64,000 bases of DNA from Cellulophaga sp. L1A9 (GCF_009797025.1 NZ_CP047027.1:1302001-1366000), one strand, 5' to 3'. Positions 53,835 to 62,214 are shown, counted from the first letter of the stretch. Made by a program: numbers and translations. Notes: generated by a model not told the origin, from the letters alone.

Positions 53835-53842
53835 TAAATTTG
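53835..53842 (+). promoter_or_regulatory. -7 box of the small secreted protein gene
   Basis: TAAATTTG matches TAnnTTTG exactly, 26 bases before the ATG at 53869. Confidence 0.55.
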
Positions 53843-53868
53843 ACTTTACAATTTAAACCTTAAAACAT

Positions 53869-54231
53869 ATGAAACAGCTCCTAGTTTTTGTTTTCCTTGC
53901 GATATATTCTATAGGTGGACATAGTCAAGAAAAAGCAGTAAACCTTGAGAAAGGTACTGTATTAGTACTCTTAAACCCAAGAGGCGAAAATTACAAACAC
54001 CTAGATTTTCCTAGAAAAAACCATATTATAAAAAGAGGCGCGATAGCAGATTTTAATAGCCTGGTTGGACTTAAATTAATCATTGAAGATTTTAAAGAAG
54101 TTAAAAACAAAAAACAAGTGACCACCTTAATTAGACAAGATGGGAAGCCCTTTTTTAGGTTCTTCAACTCCGTTAACGCAGACTTAGAGGAAGCAATAGA
54201 AAATGGAGAACTAAAGCTATATTCAGAATAA
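53869..54231 (+). CDS. Small secreted protein of unknown function
   Basis: The 120-residue protein has a signal peptide (1-19, 'AIYSIGGHSQ') and then about 100 residues with 'GTVLVLLNPRGENYKHLDFP' and 'TTLIRQDGKPFFRFFNSVNA'. The mature part is basic and probably a small beta-rich domain. No family is recognised. It diverges from the tetR operon and is followed by the tag gene after 80 bases. Confidence 0.7.
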   Translation: MKQLLVFVFLAIYSIGGHSQEKAVNLEKGTVLVLLNPRGENYKHLDFPRKNHIIKRGAIADFNSLVGLKLIIEDFKEVKNKKQVTTLIRQDGKPFFRFFNSVNADLEEAIENGELKLYSE

Positions 54232-54311
54232 AAAAGCTTCATTTCAATTGCTAAACAAATTTCTCCTTTATCTTTAAGCATTGTTTTAATTTTAATATAA
54301 ATTAATTTTTG

Positions 54312-54875
54312 ATGGAAAAAAAACGCTGCGGATGGTGTAAAGGAGATGATTTATATGAAGCTTATCATGATTTAGAATGGGGTGTACCTGTGAAAGATGA
54401 TCATCAACTTTTTGAATTTTTAATTCTAGAAACCTTTCAGGCCGGCCTAAGTTGGATTACAATATTGCGAAAAAGAGAAAATTTCAGGAAAGCTTTTGAT
54501 TTTTTCGATTATAAAAAAATCGCTAAATATGATGCTGGTAAAATTGAAGAGTTATTACAAAATGCCGGAATTATACGAAACAAGCTTAAAATCAATGCAA
54601 CGATTTCCAATGCCATTGCATTTATGAAAATTCAGGAAGAATTTGGAAGCTTTAGCAAGTACATCTGGAAATTTGTTGACCACAAGCCTGTTAAAAATAC
54701 TGTAGAAAATTATAAATTAGCACCGGCAAATACCCCTTTATCAGATACCATAAGCAAAGACTTAAAAAAAAGAGGGTTCAAATTTGTGGGTAGCACGGTA
54801 ATATATGCTCAAATGCAAGCTACAGGAATGGTAAATGATCACGAAACAACATGTTTTAGATATAATGAAGTATAA
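54312..54875 (+). CDS. tag: DNA-3-methyladenine glycosylase I
   Basis: Tag excises 3-methyladenine from alkylated DNA. The protein (187 residues from ATG 54312) shows 'KRCGWCKGDDLYEAYHDLEWG' in its zinc/base-binding start (broken here at the Cys and His ligands), 'FEFLILETFQAGLSWITILR', 'NAGIIRNKLKINATISNA' and the C-terminal zinc ligands in 'MVNDHETTC'. A TTG just before the ATG is a less likely start. The next gene starts inside its last 11 bases, so they are co-transcribed. Confidence 0.95.
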   Translation: MEKKRCGWCKGDDLYEAYHDLEWGVPVKDDHQLFEFLILETFQAGLSWITILRKRENFRKAFDFFDYKKIAKYDAGKIEELLQNAGIIRNKLKINATISNAIAFMKIQEEFGSFSKYIWKFVDHKPVKNTVENYKLAPANTPLSDTISKDLKKRGFKFVGSTVIYAQMQATGMVNDHETTCFRYNEV

Positions 54876-55440
54876 AATTTTAATCCTAATTTTACTTTGC
54901 AGCTATAGTACGCTTATGGCCCAAGTAAAACACGAACGCGAATTTCGCATCAAGAAAAAAGACTTTCCAACGGAAAGCTACGATTTAATAAAAAGCAAAG
55001 TCTCTGATGCAAAAAAGCTGAAGTTCTATAAAGAAATAGACAGCTTAAAAATTAGTTACGAAGCCAAATTTAAGAAAGATAAACTTTGGTACAGTATTGA
55101 GTTTAATGAAGAAGGCACCTTAGAGGATATTGAAATTACCATTAAAGAAATTGATGTCCCTAATGAAACTTACGAAAGAATCCAGAACTACCTTGGCACC
55201 AATTTTACCTCTTTTAAAATAAAAAAAATACAGCAACAATATGTTACCGAAGACCCTGTAGAAAAAACTTTTAAAAATGCATTCCAAAATTTGATGTTGC
55301 CCTCTGTAAACTATGAATTAATCATTGACGCTAAAAAAGAGAAGAACTACGACCAATTTGAAATACTCTTTAACTCAGAAGGGAACTATCTAAGCATTAG
55401 AAAATCTCTACCTCCTAATTATGATCATGTCTTATATTAA
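54865..55440 (+). CDS. Secreted protein of unknown function
   Basis: From the ATG at 54865 the product has 191 residues: a signal peptide ('LILLCSYSTLMAQ') and a mixed alpha/beta mature part with 'LWYSIEFNEEGTLEDIEITI' and 'YDQFEILFNSEGNYLSIRKS'. These two similar strand-turn-strand units suggest an internal duplication of a beta-lactamase-inhibitor-like (PepSY-like) fold, but that is only a guess. It overlaps tag by 11 bases and the next gene by 20 bases. Confidence 0.72.
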   Translation: MKYKILILILLCSYSTLMAQVKHEREFRIKKKDFPTESYDLIKSKVSDAKKLKFYKEIDSLKISYEAKFKKDKLWYSIEFNEEGTLEDIEITIKEIDVPNETYERIQNYLGTNFTSFKIKKIQQQYVTEDPVEKTFKNAFQNLMLPSVNYELIIDAKKEKNYDQFEILFNSEGNYLSIRKSLPPNYDHVLY

Positions 55441-56110
55441 ATTAAGCCTTTTTCTAATTGCTTTTTTTATTTTAAAACCTCTTCTCGCTCAAAATAACTT
55501 TACAGGATATATTGAACCTCAAATAGCTGTGAATCATAAATTCTCTTCTATATACGGTACTAATTTTTCTGTAGGCAGTAGAACTTATTTCTATAAAGAG
55601 AAAGGGATTGAACTACAAACACGGCAGTTAGATTTTGCTCATTTTTCAGAATTAAAAGTATCCAGCAATCAGAGTATTGCTTTAGGAATTCAATACCGAT
55701 TTAGGGCTCCTTTTGAAACTGAAAAAGAAAACGAATTACGAATTACAGAACAATACAATCACACATTTAAACCAAGTGCCATAAGGTATGGCCTTAGAAC
55801 ACGTATTGAACAGCGAATCGCACCGTCATTAACTACACACAGGTTTAGATTTAGATGTGCTGCAGACATGCCCTTGAAAGGTGAAAAACTTGATATCGGG
55901 GAGCCCTATTTTATTCTCTCTACGGAAAGTTTATTAAGTATTGCGAAAACAAAAAAACCGAGTTACGATCAACGCTTTTCCTCGCAGGTTGGCTACAAAT
56001 TAAGTACTTTTACAAAATTACAAATAGGTCTAGAATACAGAATAGAAGATTACAATAAAGCCTTAGCCCACGTACTTTTTATAAATTCTGCATTTGTGAT
56101 CACCCTATAA
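55421..56110 (+). CDS. DUF2490-like outer-membrane beta-barrel protein
   Basis: The 229-residue protein has a signal peptide (to about 'LKPLLAQ') and amphipathic strands throughout, including 'RYGLRTRIEQRIAPSLTTHR', 'FRCAADMPLKGE' and the closing 'LAHVLFINSAFVITL'. The DUF2490 family is a porin-like outer-membrane group of unknown role. The start overlaps the preceding gene by 20 bases (ATG 55421; a second ATG at 55427). The three genes tag, 54865 and 55421 form one transcript. Confidence 0.75.
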   Translation: MIMSYIKLSLFLIAFFILKPLLAQNNFTGYIEPQIAVNHKFSSIYGTNFSVGSRTYFYKEKGIELQTRQLDFAHFSELKVSSNQSIALGIQYRFRAPFETEKENELRITEQYNHTFKPSAIRYGLRTRIEQRIAPSLTTHRFRFRCAADMPLKGEKLDIGEPYFILSTESLLSIAKTKKPSYDQRFSSQVGYKLSTFTKLQIGLEYRIEDYNKALAHVLFINSAFVITL

Positions 56111-56132
56111 AATTCTAATCTATTTTATTTCA

Positions 56133-56738
56133 CTAAAAATGCAATACTAAAATATCCTTCTTATCAGGATAGTTGCCTTTGAGTATTTCTAGTTTTTCTT
56201 TTGCCTCCTCACAGTGTAAAAAATCTATTTGACAAGAACGCACTAAAGCTTTAGTTAATTGATAATTGGCTTCATACTTTTCCGGAAATAATTCTTGAGC
56301 TTTTCTATATTGAAAAATAGCATTATTGAATTTGTTTTTATTGAACCATACATCGCCATCACTCTTATAAAAATCATACTGTTGCGACATTACATCGGCC
56401 TTCAGTTTTAAATTGTTCGATTTGATCGTATTTTCGTTTGCTAAGAATGCGGAAATTAGATAGGCGAAAAGCGTTAACAATGGCACCAAAATAGCAAGGG
56501 ATAAAAGCAAATTTTTTCTTTTATCTTTATTACGGTTTTCGAGAACAAGCTTCCTTACGCTTCGAAGTTCTTCAGGGCTTAGTTTTTTTAGAGCGATAAA
56601 ACCCCCAGCAGCCCTAGAGTACTCAATTTTTGTATTTGAAAATGTTCGTTTAGAGGAGAACCTGTTGGTTTTACGCAATAATTTGATATTATTACGATGC
56701 ATTTGAGCCATTCCCGCGCCACTTCCACCACCAAACAT
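56133..56738 (-). CDS. Membrane protein with TPR-like C-terminal part
   Basis: From ATG 56738 ('MFGGGSGAGMAQMHRNN') the product has 201 residues: a basic cytoplasmic stretch, one transmembrane helix (about 77-99) and a C-terminal part with 'GDVWFNKNKFNNAIFQYRKA' followed by 'YEANYQLTKALVRSCQ', the pattern of tetratricopeptide repeats. An earlier start at 56765 is possible. It is transcribed alone, converging with the DUF2490-like gene. It may serve as a protein-interaction scaffold; the function is unknown. Confidence 0.72.
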   Translation of the reverse strand: MFGGGSGAGMAQMHRNNIKLLRKTNRFSSKRTFSNTKIEYSRAAGGFIALKKLSPEELRSVRKLVLENRNKDKRKNLLLSLAILVPLLTLFAYLISAFLANENTIKSNNLKLKADVMSQQYDFYKSDGDVWFNKNKFNNAIFQYRKAQELFPEKYEANYQLTKALVRSCQIDFLHCEEAKEKLEILKGNYPDKKDILVLHF

Positions 56739-56793
56739 AGTTTTGCTTTTCCTTATTGGTATCAAATACTACAGAAAAGTTACATTTTACCTG

Positions 56794-57423
56794 TTACAAT
56801 AACTTAATAAAATCTTCTCTAGCAATTTCTTCTGCACCTAAACTCTCAAGGTGCTCCGTGTACACTTGGCAATCTATTAACTTATAATCTTTACGTGCTA
56901 ACTCTTTTGCCAAACTGATAAAGGCGAATTTAGAGGCGTTACTCACTAGACTAAACATGCTTTCTCCACAAAAAATATGGCCTAAATCTATACCATACAA
57001 TCCCCCTACTAAAGTATCATTTTCCCAAACTTCATAGGATTGCGCTATGCCTTTTTTGTGAAGTTCCAAATAGGCTTCTTTCATGTTCTCGGTAATCCAA
57101 GTACCGTCTTGATCCTTTCTATTTACCATAGAACAATACTCAAGAACTGTTTTAAAATCAACATTTTTGGTAAGTGTAAACTGATTATCTCTAATCACCT
57201 TACGCATACTTTTAGACACCTTAACTTTCTCTGGGAACAATACCATTCTAGGATCAGGACTCCACCATAGAATTAAGGAATCCTCATTAAACCAAGGGAA
57301 AATGCCACTTTTATAAGCCAGTAATAAGCGTTCCGGAGAAAGGTCTCCCCCAGCCGCAAGCAAACCTTCATAATTAGCTTCTGAAACATCGGGAAAGTTT
57401 AACTCCTCAGAAAGAAAAATCAT
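56794..57423 (-). CDS. aat: Leucyl/phenylalanyl-tRNA-protein transferase
   Basis: Aat adds Leu or Phe to proteins with N-terminal Arg or Lys, marking them for ClpS/ClpAP degradation. The protein (209 residues from ATG 57423) has 'GLLAAGGDLSPERLLLAYKS', 'GIFPWFNEDSLILWWSPDPR' split in its core as FPW and WWSPDPR, and 'GGLYGIDLGHIFCGESMFS'. The frame continues upstream to a TTG at 57450, but the ATG fits the family N terminus better. Confidence 0.94.
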   Translation of the reverse strand: MIFLSEELNFPDVSEANYEGLLAAGGDLSPERLLLAYKSGIFPWFNEDSLILWWSPDPRMVLFPEKVKVSKSMRKVIRDNQFTLTKNVDFKTVLEYCSMVNRKDQDGTWITENMKEAYLELHKKGIAQSYEVWENDTLVGGLYGIDLGHIFCGESMFSLVSNASKFAFISLAKELARKDYKLIDCQVYTEHLESLGAEEIAREDFIKLL

Positions 57424-57492
57424 GGGCTTATAAATTAATTTTTTATTCAACTATTTTTTAACCTTAAAATACATCAAACTAAATAAAAACAA

Positions 57493-57525
57493 AAGACCTA
57501 TTTAGTAAAAAACTAAACAGGTCTT
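57493..57525 (-). terminator. Terminator of the DUF3127 gene
   Basis: AAGACCTATTTAGT (57493-57506) pairs with ACTAAACAGGTCTT (57512-57525) with one mismatch. A long T-rich run follows on the minus strand. Confidence 0.85.
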
Positions 57526-57546
57526 CCGTACTCTTTATTTATAAAT

Positions 57547-57930
57547 TTAAAAAGGTAAATCGTCGTGATCTTCTTCATTTAAATCATCTGCTGGCTGAAA
57601 AGAATCCATCGGTGGTGCTGGAGGAATTCCTGCACTTGAATTTGATGCCGCTGGTTGAGAACTTTCAATTCTCCAACCCTGAATAGAGTTAAAGTATTTA
57701 GTTTCTCCTTGTGGATTAACCCATTCTCTACCACGTAAATTAATTCCAATTTTTATAGGTTGTCCAACACTTACGCTGTTCAATAAGTCACACTTATCTT
57801 GAACAAACTCTACCATAATATGTTGCGGATATTGCTCTTCTGTAGTAACGACAATCTCTCTTTTTCTAAATCCGTTATTTCCAAAGGTTTGAGTTTCCCC
57901 AACCATTTTCACTTTTCCTTCTACTTCCAT
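57547..57930 (-). CDS. DUF3127 OB-fold protein with SSB-like tail
   Basis: The 127-residue protein has a compact N-terminal domain (1-88, 'KVKMVGETQTFGNNGFRKRE', 'FNSIQGWRIE') of the DUF3127 family, an OB-like fold, then a Pro/Ser/Ala-rich linker and an acidic end 'NEEDHDDLPF'. The layout copies single-stranded-DNA-binding proteins, whose C-terminal DDDIPF peptide recruits repair and replication enzymes. It may be an accessory SSB-like protein. It lies six bases behind the flavin reductase gene on the same strand. Confidence 0.88.
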   Translation of the reverse strand: MEVEGKVKMVGETQTFGNNGFRKREIVVTTEEQYPQHIMVEFVQDKCDLLNSVSVGQPIKIGINLRGREWVNPQGETKYFNSIQGWRIESSQPAASNSSAGIPPAPPMDSFQPADDLNEEDHDDLPF

Positions 57931-57936
57931 TTTCTC

Positions 57937-58818
57937 TTAATTTGATAATAATACTTTCCAAGCGGAAAGTACGTCATTTTTATGTAAATATTCCTGTGCT
58001 TTACTATGAATTAATTTTTTATCATCTGCACTTATGATCACTCGTAGTTCCACGTTTGATGCCAAAAACTCTTGAACTTCTTTTTCTGTGGGTATTTCTT
58101 CAACGTTCCCTAACCTACCCAAATCATTTCCTGTTAACACAGTACTAGAACGTATTTCTACAGGTATTGCATCAACACCTATTCCTAGCGAAGATAATGG
58201 TTTAGGCACTTCAAACAAACCTTCGTTAGCTCTGCTATACCAATTACCACCCATTCTAGCAACTAAATCTATTTTTCGTTGATCTATAGCTCCATTTTCA
58301 TCTAAAATTGCCTTGTCTATATGTACTTTAACTACTTCGGAAAAGATTAAATTTCCTGCGCCACCATTTTCACCTAATGCCTCAACTTTAATGACTTTAC
58401 ACTCAAATTGTACAGGAGATTCGGCAACCCTAAAGGGTTTAATTATATCCGAAGGTAGCATGCTCAATCCTGCTTTTTTAAATTCATTTTCTCCAGCTGG
58501 ATACTCCGTACTAGAAAGCGACATTTGCTGTACAATATCAAAATTAACAACATTAATTACCACTTCTTTAGTCTGCAAACAGTTTTCTAATGTATGCTTT
58601 GTGGTATTATCACGAACCCTACGTGCAGGAGAAAAAATTAAAATTGGCGGATTTGCACTAAATACATTAAAAAAACTGAAAGGTGCTAGATTAGGCTTTC
58701 CATTTTCATCCATTGTACTTGCAAAAGCAATAGGCCTAGGACCTACAGCCCCCAACAAATAGCCATGTAATTTTGCCGTTGTTACCTCATCTGGTTGTAT
58801 GGAAATCATTTCTCGCAT
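57937..58818 (-). CDS. Flavin reductase family protein
   Basis: The product (293 residues from ATG 58818; ATG 58809 is also possible) is an FMN-binding split-barrel protein with 'LLGAVGPRPIAFASTMDENG', 'NLAPFSFFNVFSANPPILIF' and 'STVLTGNDLGRLGNVEE'. Members reduce free flavin or bind FMN for unknown reductions. The length exceeds the minimal 170-residue flavin reductases owing to a C-terminal extension of about 80 residues. AGGA lies five bases before the ATG at 58818. It is co-transcribed with the DUF3127 gene. Confidence 0.88.
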   Translation of the reverse strand: MREMISIQPDEVTTAKLHGYLLGAVGPRPIAFASTMDENGKPNLAPFSFFNVFSANPPILIFSPARRVRDNTTKHTLENCLQTKEVVINVVNFDIVQQMSLSSTEYPAGENEFKKAGLSMLPSDIIKPFRVAESPVQFECKVIKVEALGENGGAGNLIFSEVVKVHIDKAILDENGAIDQRKIDLVARMGGNWYSRANEGLFEVPKPLSSLGIGVDAIPVEIRSSTVLTGNDLGRLGNVEEIPTEKEVQEFLASNVELRVIISADDKKLIHSKAQEYLHKNDVLSAWKVLLSN

Positions 58819-58933
58819 CGTCCTGCAAAAATACATAAATTAAGGTCAAATATGAAAATAACAACTTATCAAATAGATAGAATAACTTTTGACATTTTAC
58901 GTTATATTGTAAGCACTATAAGCATTTGTTTGA

Positions 58934-60082
58934 ATGAACTTCAACCCTGAAAAGAAAACTATTACTATAATTCTACAAATAACCTCTTTTGTTATTGTGA
59001 GTCTTATACTTTGGAACACGAATAGTTTTTTCAAAAAATTTAAAGAGGAAGAACGCAATAAGGTAGAAATTTGGGCCAGCGCCTTAGTAGAATTACAATC
59101 CTTACCTGCTGATGCAGATCCAGGAAATCTACCCTTGAAAATATTTCAAAACAACACCACGACTCCCATGATTTTAATGAACAGGGATGGCGCCATTAAA
59201 GTAAGCAATATGCCTAAAGAAATTGCGGCAGACACAGCATTGATTCAGAAAAAAATAGCAAAATTTGAAGGAGAAAACAGTCCAATAAAAATAGACTACA
59301 AAGGTGAGGAACTTGCAACTTTATATTATGGTAATTCAGATGTATTAAATAAATTAAAATATTATCCCATTGCCTTGCTGTTAATCATCTTTCTTTTTGG
59401 TGCCGTAATCTATTTCTTTTTTAAAACGAATAAATCATCAGAACAGAATAAACTTTGGGCAGGTATGGCTAAAGAAACTGCGCACCAAATAGGAACGCCA
59501 TTAACCTCTCTCCTAGGCTGGAATGAACTTTTAAAAGCAGAAAACATAAATCCGAGTATCACGGAAGAGATTGAAAAAGACATCTCTAGACTAGAAACTA
59601 TTACAGAGCGATTTTCTAAAATAGGCTCCTTGCCAATTTTAGCAGAACACGATATTGTTACAGAAACCAAAAATGCATTTGATTATCTAAAATTAAGAAG
59701 TTCTAAATTAATCCATTTTTCATTTAGCAGCAAAGCAGAAAATCTTCCCGTACTTTTAAATAAATCATTATTTCAATGGACGATTGAAAATTTGGTTAAA
59801 AACGGGATTGATGCCATGCGAGGAAAAGGCAGCATTAGTGTTGAAATTTTAAAAGAAGGAAATAATGCCGTAATTTTGGTCTCTGATACAGGTCACGGAA
59901 TTTTAAAGAAAGATTTTAATACCATATTCAATCCCGGATTCACCTCTAAAAAAAGAGGTTGGGGCTTAGGCTTATCACTTGTCAAACGTATCGTGGAAGA
60001 ATATCACCAGGGAAAAATAAAAGTACTCACCTCAAGTAAAGAAGGAACAATAATGAAAATTACTTTTAAATTAAATTCGTAA
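58934..60082 (+). CDS. Orphan sensor histidine kinase
   Basis: The 382-residue kinase has two helices (about 9-30 and 135-160) bracketing a periplasmic domain of roughly 100 residues, then a catalytic core. The phospho-acceptor His183 lies in 'MAKETAHQIGTPLTSLLGWN', a form of H-box ('HQIGTPL' instead of 'HELRTPL') common in Bacteroidota orphan kinases. The N-box 'ENLVKNGIDAM' and G2 'GWGLGLSLVKRIVEE' are intact. No response regulator is next to it, so its partner must be elsewhere. A zinc-ribbon membrane protein gene follows after three bases. Confidence 0.9.
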   Translation: MNFNPEKKTITIILQITSFVIVSLILWNTNSFFKKFKEEERNKVEIWASALVELQSLPADADPGNLPLKIFQNNTTTPMILMNRDGAIKVSNMPKEIAADTALIQKKIAKFEGENSPIKIDYKGEELATLYYGNSDVLNKLKYYPIALLLIIFLFGAVIYFFFKTNKSSEQNKLWAGMAKETAHQIGTPLTSLLGWNELLKAENINPSITEEIEKDISRLETITERFSKIGSLPILAEHDIVTETKNAFDYLKLRSSKLIHFSFSSKAENLPVLLNKSLFQWTIENLVKNGIDAMRGKGSISVEILKEGNNAVILVSDTGHGILKKDFNTIFNPGFTSKKRGWGLGLSLVKRIVEEYHQGKIKVLTSSKEGTIMKITFKLNS

Positions 60083-60085
60083 GCA

Positions 60086-60433
60086 ATGGCAGAGATAAAA
60101 TTAGAAGTTATTAAAGAAGCTGATCTGACCAATAATTGTCCAGAATGCTTTAACCAAGGTTTAAAATTATCCTTTTTTCAAAAACATTCTTACGGTAAAT
60201 TAATTCATAAAACGACGAATGAAATTACTTCTGAACTGGAATGTAAAAAGTGTGGAACCAAAATTTACCCAGTTGGGTGGACTCCTGATATAGAACGTGT
60301 TTTTGAATACTACCAAAAAATGGCGGTACCACAAAAGAAGTCTTTAAAGTTTACCACGTTGTTTTATATTTTAATATTGGTGCTTATTACACTTGTAGGC
60401 ATCGGGGTATATATCCTTTTAAATAGCAATTAA
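60086..60433 (+). CDS. Small membrane protein with a zinc-ribbon-like domain
   Basis: The 115-residue protein has two CxxC pairs, Cys18-x2-Cys21 ('NNCPECFNQG') and Cys53-x2-Cys56 ('ECKKCGTKI'), spaced like a zinc ribbon, and a single C-terminal helix (about 89-112). It follows the orphan histidine kinase after three bases, so the two are translated together and it could belong to that signalling unit. The function is unknown. Confidence 0.78.
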   Translation: MAEIKLEVIKEADLTNNCPECFNQGLKLSFFQKHSYGKLIHKTTNEITSELECKKCGTKIYPVGWTPDIERVFEYYQKMAVPQKKSLKFTTLFYILILVLITLVGIGVYILLNSN

Positions 60434-60480
60434 CGGTTTTATAAAGCACATTCAGAGTTGAATTCACATCTGGGTTATGA

Positions 60481-60795
60481 AAATCTATAGCCAGTACTCC
60501 ATTTGAAAATAACATTTTTGAAATTGATCTTTTAATTGATTAAAATGCCAATTTAAGGAAAGGAGCAACAGTACTGGTTGAGTCAAGCAATACGGTGATC
60601 ATGAACATTCTAAAATTCACTTTAGAACTTAAAGAAACAAATACAAATCAACACTATTACCCTTCTTCAGGTATTCATATTACGATTCTATCAATGATTT
60701 CGTATTATGAAAAATCTTATTTAAGCAAAAGACAGCTCAACTAGATCCATTCTTAAAAATTATTGCGATTTTGACTTGGGAAATTTTGAGGTAAG
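60481..60795 (+). pseudogene. Decayed 2H-phosphoesterase/mutarotase-like gene
   Basis: In frame with base 60481 the sequence reads 'PFENNIFEIDLLID', a TAA at 60541-60543, then 'NANLRKGATVLVESSNTVI' and 'NILKFTLELKETNTNQHYYP' ending 'SGIHITILSMISYYEKSYLS', and a TAG at 60742-60744. The order 'FEIDxLID', 'RKGxTxL', 'QHYYP' and 'HITILSxIS' follows 2'-5' RNA ligase/mutarotase-like proteins of the 2H superfamily, whose first HxT motif is the 'HIT' here. The second half with the second HxT is missing. The N terminus is lost in another frame upstream. It lies between the kinase operon and the HIT gene. Confidence 0.6.
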
Positions 60796-60798
60796 TAA

Positions 60799-61191
60799 TT
60801 AAACTAATTCTGCTTTTATTTTTTCGGCAATTGCTCTAAACTCGTCATCAGAAAATTTTACTTTATGCTGAAAAGTAGCATCCTTCATTTCATTTAAAGG
60901 GATTAAATGAACGTGTACATGTGGTACTTCTAAACCAATAACGGTCATCCCAACCCGCTTACAATCTATAGCACGCTCGAGGGCCTGACCAATTTTTTTA
61001 GAAAAAGCCATTAACCCCATATAGGTAGCATCATCTAAATCCATTATCTTGTTTACTTCTTTTTTAGGAATACATAAGGTATGCCCTTTTGCATTAGGGT
61101 TGATATCTAAAAAAGCAAAAAACTCATCATTTTCAGCTATTTTATAAGAAGGGATTTCTCCATTGATAATCTTTGTAAATATACTAGCCAC
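60799..61191 (-). CDS. HIT-family nucleotide hydrolase
   Basis: The 130-residue HINT-type protein has the histidine triad 'HVHVHLIP' (91-98), 'IINGEIPSYKIAENDEFFAF' at the start and 'LDINPNAKGHTLCIPKKEV'. Such proteins hydrolyse purine nucleoside phosphoramidates or other nucleotide conjugates. It follows the BLUF gene after 13 bases and the GreA gene further upstream on the same strand. Confidence 0.93.
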   Translation of the reverse strand: MASIFTKIINGEIPSYKIAENDEFFAFLDINPNAKGHTLCIPKKEVNKIMDLDDATYMGLMAFSKKIGQALERAIDCKRVGMTVIGLEVPHVHVHLIPLNEMKDATFQHKVKFSDDEFRAIAEKIKAELV

Positions 61192-61204
61192 GGTATTGTC
61201 TGAT

Positions 61205-61639
61205 TTAAATAATTGTTGGGTTAATTATTAGATTATTAATCCCCCTCCAAAACATTTTTAACGTAGTGGTTGGTTTTTCAATAAACTCGGAAAGTAAAAG
61301 AAGATTATTTGCGTAGCTCTTAACCTCAGTGTCTTGTCCTGAATTTGCACTTATATCTGTGAATGCCATATTCCAATCTGGAAAAAAACGTTGGTCTTTC
61401 TCACCTTCATAAAGCACTTGAATATTTGAATGTCTATTGTCTTCTGCTATTTTGGAAAATACCTTCTTAACAAGCACTTCATTTCCTTCCAAAATTTGGA
61501 TAAAATGGTTGTTGTAAAAAACTAAACAGCCTGTAATGTCATGCTCTTCATTGGTCCGTATTGCGGTATCGCGTATTGCTAAGATATCCTCTTTTGATAG
61601 CTCTAAGCCTGCAACAGATTTATACGATAATTCAAACAT
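61205..61639 (-). CDS. BLUF-domain blue-light sensor
   Basis: The 144-residue protein is a BLUF domain plus a short C-terminal helix. All photochemical residues are present: Tyr6 ('MFELSYKS'), Asn30 and the following 'DITGCLVFYNNHFIQILEG' with Gln48, 'EDNRHSNI', and Trp89/Met91 in 'FFPDWNMAF'. BLUF proteins bind FAD and signal by hydrogen-bond switching. There is no fused output domain such as EAL or cyclase, so it must act through a partner. It sits 13 bases upstream of the HIT gene and 74 bases downstream of greA. Confidence 0.93.
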   Translation of the reverse strand: MFELSYKSVAGLELSKEDILAIRDTAIRTNEEHDITGCLVFYNNHFIQILEGNEVLVKKVFSKIAEDNRHSNIQVLYEGEKDQRFFPDWNMAFTDISANSGQDTEVKSYANNLLLLSEFIEKPTTTLKMFWRGINNLIINPTII

Positions 61640-61713
61640 TACTCCTAATACTTATATTAATTTACACTGTTTTTGAAAACTAAATTCATTTCAAGATATT
61701 AAATAATCACCAA

Positions 61714-62190
61714 TTAAGACCTAGTAATTTCTAATATTTCAAGTTTCAATACACCATTGGGAATTGTAATCTCTGCAGATTCTCCTACTTTTTTACCCAA
61801 TAAACCTTTTCCAATTGGCGAATTTACAGATATTTTACCGGTCTTTAAATCAGCTTCACTTTCAGCAACTAAAGTATACTTCATCTCCATACCATTATTC
61901 TGGTTTTTCAACTTTACCGTTGATAAAACAAGAACCTTGGAGGTGTCTAATTGAGACTCATCTATTAAACGTGCATTGGAATATATTTCTTCCAATTTCG
62001 AAATTCGAAGTTCCAACAAACCTTGCGCCTCTTTTGCAGCATCATATTCCGCGTTTTCAGATAAATCACCTTTATCTCGAGCCTCTGCTATATCCCTTGA
62101 TGCCTTCGGACGTTCTATATCTTTAAGCTGATTAAGTTCGTCTCTCAACTTTTTTAATCCTTCTGGTGTATAATATGATTTGTTACTCAT
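61714..62190 (-). CDS. greA: Transcription elongation factor GreA
   Basis: GreA stimulates transcript cleavage by stalled RNA polymerase. The 158-residue protein has the N-terminal coiled coil with 'EARDKGDLSENAEYDAAKE', where the acidic tip residues (Asp/Glu in 'DLSENAEYD') are intact, and the C-terminal FKBP-like domain with 'SPIGKGLLGKKVGESAEI'. The length is normal. An AT-rich hairpin lies in its presumed leader. Confidence 0.96.
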   Translation of the reverse strand: MSNKSYYTPEGLKKLRDELNQLKDIERPKASRDIAEARDKGDLSENAEYDAAKEAQGLLELRISKLEEIYSNARLIDESQLDTSKVLVLSTVKLKNQNNGMEMKYTLVAESEADLKTGKISVNSPIGKGLLGKKVGESAEITIPNGVLKLEILEITRS

Positions 62191-62214
62191 AACTAAGCGT
62201 TTTATAAAATAAGA

